From positions 21,462,425 through 21,526,424 of the forward strand of contig CM029386.1 of the NCBI GenBank assembly GCA_017165825.1: a stretch of DNA of 64,000 nt, given 5' to 3'. Within the stretch, counting starts at the first letter, position 1. Each line of letters opens with the position of its first letter. The notes under the pieces are model-generated. The model did not search any database. It worked only from the letters and a program-made list of their open reading frames with translations, and was not told the origin of the DNA. Shown here in pieces: positions 13,601 to 22,600 of this stretch. The stretch comes from Hepsetus odoe. Lineage: Eukaryota; Chordata; Actinopteri; Characiformes; Hepsetidae. Both the position numbers and the translations under genes were made by a program.

Positions 13601-16600
13601 CCATAGGTGAGGGTGGGAACATAGATCGACCGGTAAATTGAGAGCTTTGCCTTTTGGCTCAGCTCCTTCTTCACCATGATGGACCGACGCAGAGCCCGCA
13701 TCACTGATTTGGAGGTGCTGATTCTCATCCCAGCCGCTTCACACTCGGCTGCGAACCGATCCAGTGAGAGCTGAAGATTGCGGCCTGATGAGGCCAACAG
13801 GACAACGTCATCTGCAAAAAGCAGAGATCCAATCCTGAGCCCACCAAACCGGACCCCCTCAACGCCCTGGCTGCGCCTAGAAATCCTGTCCATAAAAGTT
13901 ATGAACAGGATCGGTGACAAAGGGCAGCCCTGGCGGAGTCCAACTCTCACCGGAAACAGGTTCGACTTACTGCCGGCAATGCGGACCAAGCTCTGACACC
14001 GGTTGTACAGGGACCGGACAGCCCTTAACAGGGAATCCGTTACCCCATACTCTCGGAGTACCCCCCACAGGACTCCCCGAGGGACACGGTCGAATGCCTT
14101 CTCCAAGTCCACAAAGCACATGTAGACTGGTTGGGCAAACTCCCATGCACCCTCCAGGACCCTGCCAAGGGTGTAGAGCTGGTCCACTGTTCCGCGACCT
14201 GGACGAAAACCACACTGCTCCTCCTGAATCCGAGGTTCGACTATCCAACGGACCCTGCTTTCCAGGACCCCTGAATAGACTTTCCCGGGGAGGCTGAGAA
14301 GTGTGATCCCTCTATAATTGGAACACACCCTCCGGTCCCTTTTTTTAAAGAGGGGGACCACCACCCCGGTTTGCCAATCCAGAGGCACCGTCCCCGATGT
14401 CCATGCGATGTTGCAGAGGCGTGTCAGCCATGACAGTCCTACAACATCCAGAGCCTTGAGGAACTCCGGGCGGATCTCATCCACCCCCGGAGCCCTGCCA
14501 CCGAGGAGCTTTTTGATCACCTCGGCAACCTCTGCCCCAGAGATGGAAGAGTCCACCTCTATGTCCCCAGGCTCTGCTTCCTCATCAGAAGGCATGTTGG
14601 TGGAATTAAGGAGGTCTTCGAAGTATTCCCCCCACCGACTCACAACGTCCCGAGTCAAGGTCAGCAGCACACCATCCCCACTATACACTGTGTTGACCAT
14701 GCACTGCTTTCATCTTCTGAGACGCCGGATGGTGGACCAGAATCTCTTCGAAGCCGTCTGGAAGTCTTTCTCCATGGCCTCACCAAACTCCTCCCACGCC
14801 CGAGTTCTTGCCTCAGCAACCACCAAAGCTGCATTCCGCTTGGCCTGCCGGTACCTATCAGCTGCCTCCAGAGCCCCACTGGCCAAAAAGGCCCGGTAGG
14901 ACTCCTTCTTCAGCTTGATGGCCTCCCTCACCCCCGGTGTCTACCAACGGGTTCTCGGGTTGCCACCGCGACAGGCACCAACCAACTTACGGCCACAGCT
15001 CCGGTCAGCCACCTCGACAATGGAGGCACGGAACATAGTCCATTCGGACTCAATGTCCCCCACCTCCCCCAGGACGTGGTTAAAGCTTTGCCGGAGGTGG
15101 GAGTTGAAGCTCGTCCTGACAGGGGACTCTGCCAGACGTTCCCAGCAGACCCTCACAATACGTTTGGGTCTACCAGGCCTGACCGGCATCCTCCCCCACC
15201 AACAAAGTCAAATCACCACCAGGTGATGATCAGTTGACAGCTCCGCCCCTCTCTTCACCCGAGTGTCCAAGACATGTGGCCACAAGTCCGATGACACGAC
15301 TACAAAGTCGATCATCGAACTAGGGTGTCCTGGTGCCAGGTGCACATGTGGACATCCTTATGCCTGAACATGGTGTTCGTTATGGACAATCCGTGACGAG
15401 CACAAAAGTCCAATAACAAAACACCACTCTGGTTCAGATCGGGGGGGGCCATTCATCCCAGTCACGCCCTTCCAGGTCTCACTGTCATTGCCCACGTGAG
15501 CATTGAAGTCCCCCAGCAGAACGATGGAGTCCCCAGCAGGGACGCTCTCAAGCGCCCCCTCCAGAGACCCCAGAAAGGGTGGGTAGTCCAGACTGCTGTT
15601 TGGCGCATAAGCGCAAACAACACTAAGGACCCGTCCCCCAACCCGAAGGCGGAGGGAGGCCACCCTCTCATCCACTGTTGTAAACCCCAATGTACAGGCC
15701 CCGAGCCGGGGGGCAATAAGTATGCCCACAGCTGCTCGGTGCCTCTCACCGGTGGCTACTCCAGAGTAGAAGAGAGTCCAGCCCCTCTCATGGAGACTGG
15801 TTCCAGAGTCCAAGCTGTGCGTCGAGGTGAGTCCAACTATATCTAGCCGGAACTTCTCAACCTCGCGCACTAGCTCAGGCTCCTTCCCCACCAGAGAGGT
15901 GACATTCCACGTCCCTAGAGCCAGCTTCTGCAGCCGAGGATCAGATCGCCAAGGCTCCCGTCTTCGGCCACCGCCCAGCTCACACTGCACCCAACCTCTT
16001 TGGCCCCTCCTGGTGAGCCCATGGGAAGGGGGACCCACGTTGCCTCTTCGGGCTGTGCCCGGCCGGGCCCCATGGGTGAAGGCCCGACCACCAGGCGCTC
16101 GCCATCGGGCCCCACCTCCAGGCCTGGCTCCAGAGGGAGGCCCCGGTGACCCACGTCCGGGCGAGGGAAAGCAGTGTCCAAAAATCTTTCTCATCATAAG
16201 AGGTCTGAACCGCTCTTTGTCTCTTCCCTCACCTAGGACCTGTTTGCCTTGGGTGCCACTACCAGGGGCATAAAGCATAAACATAGCTCCCAGGATCATT
16301 GGGACACGCAAACCCCTCCACCACGATAAGGTGGCGGTTCGAGGAGGGGTTGATTTGTATATTGTTTAGTAAATTAGCAAGTATATTTTGTGTTTTAAGG
16401 TCAAATCAAATGTTTCATGTCACATTTACACACTTAAACATCTATCCTCTTCATACTCTTACCTAATAAGACATCAATACCTAACATCAACAAAAACTAT
16501 AAGAAACTAAATATTTTACATGGCAAAAATGAAATAACTTAATTCAAATGCACCTTAGAAAGTACAAGCTACGATTAAATGTATGTCTTCAGTCCAGTCT

Positions 16601-19600
16601 CTGTATCTGAGCAGTTTGATAGTTTTGTGTTGGTTAATCCACACAGTGATCTACGTCTGAACCTTCAAGCAGAACAAAGCAGTGACATGAAGACATGAAG
16701 CAGTGAAGAAAGAGGTGCAGATGATTCCAGATGATCACATTATCTCATATGCCTTCTTCTTCTCCTCTCAGATCCTCAGTAAAGGGCAGATTGTCCAAGC
16801 AAACAGGTTTAAGAGACAAGGACAATCTCTGGTTACTCTGTCTGTATCCATCACCAAGGAAATGCTTCCTTCTTTCCGTGTGGTGGCATATTACCATGTT
16901 GGAGCTTCTGAGGTTGTGGCTGACTCCGTTTGGGTAGATGTGAAGGACACGTGTATGGGAACGGTAGGTCCCCTGCTGCTATATCTCATAAGAACCACTG
17001 TGTTGTGAGCCAACGTACCCAAAGGCCCTCCTGCTGTAATTATTAACATTTTGTTGAATGTGTATTAAGCCATAGATTTCCATATTTTGACTTTTCTCTT
17101 CTACTTCACTTAGCTGAAAGTGGAGGCCAAGGATGTTAAGGCTGCCTATCAGCCTGGGGAGAAGTTTAATCTGGAAATTACTGGAGATTCAGGTGCCAAG
17201 GTTGGTCTGGTGGCTGTGGATAAAGCCAACTTTGTCCTTAACAAGAACAGACTCACACAGAGTAAGGTAAGTGATAAGAACTTGTAGCATCCAAACATCT
17301 CCAGAGCTTCTTGTTCACAAGACTGGGAACCATCCAGTTTCTGTCTATTCACTCAAACGTGAAGAGAACCTTTCTTGTCTGCATTTTTTCTCCCCGATAA
17401 CAGATCTGGGACATCATTGAGAAGCATGACACTGGCTGTACTGCTGGCAGTGGTAAAGACAGTATGGGGGTTTTCTACGATGCTGGTCTGCTGTTTCAGT
17501 CTGACAAAGCAGGAGGAACCCCTTCTAGAACAAGTATTGTGGATTTATTATTTATTTATTTATTTATTTTTTGCAGCCAGCATTACGATTAAGATAATTT
17601 GAAGTGTAAAATTGATTAAATTGAAAATTTTGCAACCTGAAGCAACATTCTTTTTTCTGTATAGCACCTGATTGTCCCAGATCACCAAAGAGAAGAAGGA
17701 GAGCTGCAACTATTGTACAAGACATCCAAACACTGAGTAAGAATCTGCACCAAAAAGTAAAATCCATTTGCCCTCTATTTACCCTTTACTGTAAACTTTA
17801 ATTTAAACTGAAAGGAATTACACATCTACACATCTACACATTACACATCTAGTGCCCACGGGGCAGCGGAGGCCTAGTGGTTAGGGCGTTAGCTGCATGA
17901 TTGGAGGATAAGGGGCTCAAACCCCTTCCCATTAGGTTGCCCTGAGGTGCCGTCCCTATCAATGCTCCCCGGGCGCTTTCAATAGCTGCCCACTGCTGCA
18001 CAGTGTTTGAGTGTGCATAGGTTAAATGCAGAGGTCCAATTTCGTTGTGGTTCAATGTCTGCTGTGCTATGACCTCGCAATGACAAGGGTTGTCACTTTC
18101 ACTTATTGTTGTTTTAATCACAGAAATGTAGCCAAGATCCAATAAATAGACCAAATTGTAAGTAGTGCCACTAATATCAGTGGATAAAATGCAGCACTGA
18201 CTCATGTTAAATGTCAGGGGGCCGTCAGTTTCTCTGCAGCAGAGTCTGACCAAACTGTGGACAGTTCAGTCCAGTCCAGCCTTCTTTAGTCTTAAAGGCC
18301 CTCAAAGTTGAAGAAGGGCATGTGAAAAGGCACAAAACTGTAGAAAATATTTTGGCTTTAAAAACATAATTTACATTTTCGGCATTTAGCAGACGCTCTT
18401 GTCCAGAGCGACTTCCATGTCCTAATTTCAGTGACATTCCCCCTGGACCAACTCAGGGTTAAGGGTCTTGCTCAGGGACCCAGTGGTGGTAGTGCCAGAG
18501 GTGGGATTGAACATGGGACGTCTTGATGCATATGTCCGTAGGCAAGAACCACCACTAGACCACTGCCAAAACGGCAATTAAAAAATTCCACCATTACAGT
18601 CCTTGTCTTGTGTCCCCCTTCAGGCAGTGTCTGAATACATTTGTCTACTATAGTTCATCAGGACACTCCTGGCCCCTCTGTCTTTGGACTGATCTGCTGA
18701 TTCTTTTTTTTATTTTTTGTGTCTCCTTCTAGCTGAAAATACAGCGACAGCATAAATAAATGCTCTTCAGATAGAATGAGGCAGAATAAGCTGAGCTACA
18801 CTTGCGAAAGGAGAGCTAGTAGTTCAGTGGTTCAGATGGTCCCCCGGATGTGTCATAGGTCTTACTCCCTGTGGATATGTTAAGCATGAACAACAATTTT
18901 ATGATTAGCTGATAGCAAAGACATGGAAGAGCCAGTATATTATTACTGCCTTCGAAGTCACACTCTGCTGCATGGGGAATATATTTACTCAGTCTCAGTA
19001 TTTTCTTGTTTGCTCTCATTTGGAATTATAAATAAATGGCCACAATTTAAGCAAAGTTTTGTTGGTGGCAGGCAAGCAATTCAAAAAAGGCTTGTGCTTA
19101 ATTTTGTGGTGTAGTCACTACGAAGGTATTTGTATTTCCCTTTCATTGGAAAGTGTTGCATCCTTAAGTACTTAACTAGTTCAACACTGAACCGATGTGA
19201 TATTTTCAAGCTGTGCCTGCTAATGGGCATAAATGTGTATAGACACACAGACAGTGGAGTCCAATATTTTGCATTGTGCAATCATACTGCATGTGTATGT
19301 GTTTGCAGGTGAAGAAACTGATTTTGACCGTTATGATGATCATCTGATACGTACTCAGTTTTCTGAGAGCTGGCTCTGGGTGGACAAGACACTACCAACC
19401 TGCCAAGGAAGGAGATGGTAAATGTAATATATGTATCACACAGAACATACATGTGAGCTGTAGCACTGCAAAATACTCATCAAGGAAAAAGAGGAAAGAA
19501 GAAATGAGCAGGTGCTGAATGGTGGCTGTAATTACAGGTTATCTTTGAGAAGAGGTCTGGAAATTAAAATATTTTTTTCCATCAAATAAATACTTGCAGC

Positions 19601-22600
19601 ACAGACATAGAGCTATGTTCTTGAAGTAGTGTTGTATATCCTTGGGTGAGCACTGTGCTAATCGCTGTTTCTTCTTCTCCCAGTACTTCAAATATCGTCC
19701 TAGAGAACATCTATATGAATAGCTCCATCACTACCTGGCAGATCCTCGCCATTAGTTTGTCAAAGACCCATGGTCAGTTTCATGCCATTTTTATTTCAAT
19801 ACAATTAAATGACTCTTTTAGAAGTTTAACAGTTCCAGTCTTGGGTCAAATAATAACTGGAAATGAGAAGAAGCTTTCTTCCCAGACCTTCTGCCAGAAC
19901 CAAAGGATCAGGCAGCTTGTTTAAAGATACACCAGCCCAGGTTTTTTTTTTCTATTTTCTAAGTTCAAAAGCAAAACACAAGACTACATGAGAGGGAAGG
20001 AATCAGATTAAGCTCGTGCCAAAACAACAGATGGCTCCTGCTAAACCGACCAAACCTGAGAATAAACAGAAATAAACACATTACAGCTCCCTATTTATTC
20101 TGACCCCTTCACAATTTTCCTGAAGTCTAACAAAGCTTCTGTAAGTCTGATAAAGACAATACTGAAGCAGGCTGGTGTGGAGACATGAACTTACAGATCT
20201 CATTAATGTCAACCTCTTTTATTCTGAGCGGTTGCAGAAAGTTGCAAGAAAATATTAGAAATTTTATTAGAAACTTTTATTTGAAACAAAAGGAAACATC
20301 ACTGTTTTCAATATTTCAGCCTGCAGTAGCACATTATTTAGGTCTTCTGCAAAACCAGTAGTTTGGTCTTTCAGGCCTGTCTTTAGTGCACTGATGTTCA
20401 TTTTGTGATGGAATGTCAGAACTTTAGCTGCTGCCAGAAACCCTTTACTATGAACAGCATAAATGCCAGAGTGTTCAGTAAATTTCACAGAGTAAATTAT
20501 TATTCAGCTGAAGGGTTTATATCAGATGGTGGACGGGGGTATTAGCAGCACAGAATGTGTTGTTCCTCCAGTAAAATTAGGAGGTAGCTCTTTGGAAGTC
20601 TGGTTGTGTTTGGAGGAGCTTTAACGTAAGCTCTCACATTTCTTAAATTGCACCTTCTGTTAGGCTGAACCACTAATTGTGTTGTGTAATGTTACACTGT
20701 TGAAAATGTGTTAATTATGAAACATGATGTTTGTCTCTCTAGGTATCTGTGTGGCGGATCCCTATGAAATGATCATGAGAAAGGATTTCTTTGTGGACCT
20801 GAAGATGCCCTACGCAGCCGTGCGCAACGAGCAATTAGAAATCAAAGCCATCCTGCACAACTATTCTGGAAAGAAACAAACGGTACATTTCTTAAGTCAA
20901 AACAGAATAATGAAACACCGTGGTAGACCTTCATGCTTTGCTGTTTTCAGAAAACTGTGTCCAATGATGTTGGTCTGCATTACAAATGATAGGGTTTCAT
21001 CTTTGACATCTTTGAATGTTGTAGATTTTGTGAGCTCATACATTTTCTCCCTCTGCTAACATTTCCAAATTGCTTGCTATACTCACCTGAACTGCAGCCA
21101 TTTAGAGCAGCCTTGGCTTAATGTTTATAGTAGAGGGCTTGCACTTGAAAGGTTGAGAAATCAGTCTTCTAGATTTATCCTGGCTTATCCATTTCACTTG
21201 ATTCTCATAATTCACTGAAGCTTTGTGGAACTGTCTGTGATAAACAATCTGTTTAAGAGCATGGAAATGGGTTTGGATCATGTCTGGAAGCTGTGGGCCC
21301 AATGAAATTGGTTTGGGCTTCAATTAAGGCTCAACCCATGCTAGACTCATTCATGCAGGTCACTGACTGATTGCTCTCTGTATCTTCCTGGAATAAAACA
21401 TTTATCCTGATGCTGAAGACATTCCTGGCTCCCCCCTGTCCACTAGGTACGAGTGGAATTCTTGGAGACGCCACATGTTTGCAGCGCAGCCAGCAAGAAA
21501 AAACGTTACCGCACTACGGTTACTGTAGAGGATGGGTCCACCAAATCTGTCCCGTTCATTATTATTCCCATGGACCTGTATAATTTCTGGATTGAAGTGA
21601 AGGCGATATCTCGCGAAGGCCTGACTGATGGTACAAGGAAGGAGCTGAAAGTGGTGGTGAGTGTGAGCTTCTCTATTTCATCAACCTTTTTAGAGAGTTT
21701 CTGAGAGCACAATTAGAGAAAAATGGAAGGATCAATTGCGTTTAAGAAAAAAAAAGAAGATCTGATCGATGAAAGCATTCATTACTTTGTCTTTCTCTTG
21801 TGCTTAGTCTGAAGGTGTGTTAAGTACAGTTGAGGTGAAGAATGTGGAACTCAACCCTCAAGTCCACGGTGAGAGCTGATTTTCACATCAAATCTTTACT
21901 CTTTTAATCACCTTAATCTCCAGTCAATGCTCTATCAAGGTCTTCAGAGTTTCAGTCCTGGAATAAACTGCTGTTGCTCTCTGTCTCGTGAAAAGGTGGA
22001 ATCCAGGTCATCACAATGAGCAGTGAGGTTCCAGGAGACATCATTCCGAAAACCCATGCTCACACGTATATCTCTGTATCAGGTAAGGGGAACCTGTTTA
22101 TCTCAGGAGTGTATGTTGAACTCTATAACCACTCTGCATGAGCCACTTAGCACAAATAAAGTTCCAGTTTAGTTAATCTTCACCTCACAGCCACCTGAGT
22201 GCAACACACTGTGTTGTGGATGGTTCACTAAGATGATGGAGGGAAAACTATTCCAACTATGCAAAACTGTATTTTCTTTTCAACAGAAGAGAAAACCAGA
22301 ACATTCCTCTTGACTCAGTAAGAGGATTTTAGTCTGAGATGCTTCTAAGAACCGAATGTAAAGGAACAGGACTAAAATCTGATCACAATCTAGACACTGT
22401 CACATGAACGAACCTTGTGTGAACAGGGACAATAAATCTACTTGAGAAGAACACAAAAACAATATTTAATGTCATGTGGCATGAGAGGGAAATGTAACAT
22501 AACCCCAGAGAAAGGATCCATGAATCCAACTGCTCATCTGTCTATCCTCTACTTTGTGGGGTGGGGTGACAGTGGTCTGGTGGTAGGATACTTGCCTATG

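Larger units (their letters stand above)
13166..16349 (-). mobile_element. Rex3-like (RTE clade) LINE, full length, antisense
   Basis: The minus-strand element starts at 16,349 with CCCCTCCTCGAACCGCCACC and ends at 13,166 in a GGATGGAATGG-type (GATG)n tail, as described for Rex3. It is GC-richer than its surroundings. Endonuclease and RT coding parts are recognisable but broken. It sits in C3 intron 12 in antisense orientation. Confidence 0.88.
17737..19308. other. Intron where the anaphylatoxin exon is missing
   Basis: In C3, an exon for the six-cysteine C3a domain lies between the RRRR exon and the SESWLW exon. I read this 1.57-kb interval in all plus-strand frames and found no Cys-Cys anaphylatoxin pattern between plausible splice sites. 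It holds two SINEs (17,868-18,110 and 18,372-18,567) and AT-rich sequence. Flanking exon phases are compatible with direct joining. Confidence 0.75.

Noticed and set aside
14318..14899. Long plus-strand ORFs over 13.2-16.3 kb
   Set aside because: Antisense shadows of the GC-rich Rex3-like coding region.
18950..19010. A Cys-Cys pair (TGCTGC) considered as a C3a exon
   Set aside because: The surrounding frame lacks the other cysteines and splice sites of an anaphylatoxin domain.
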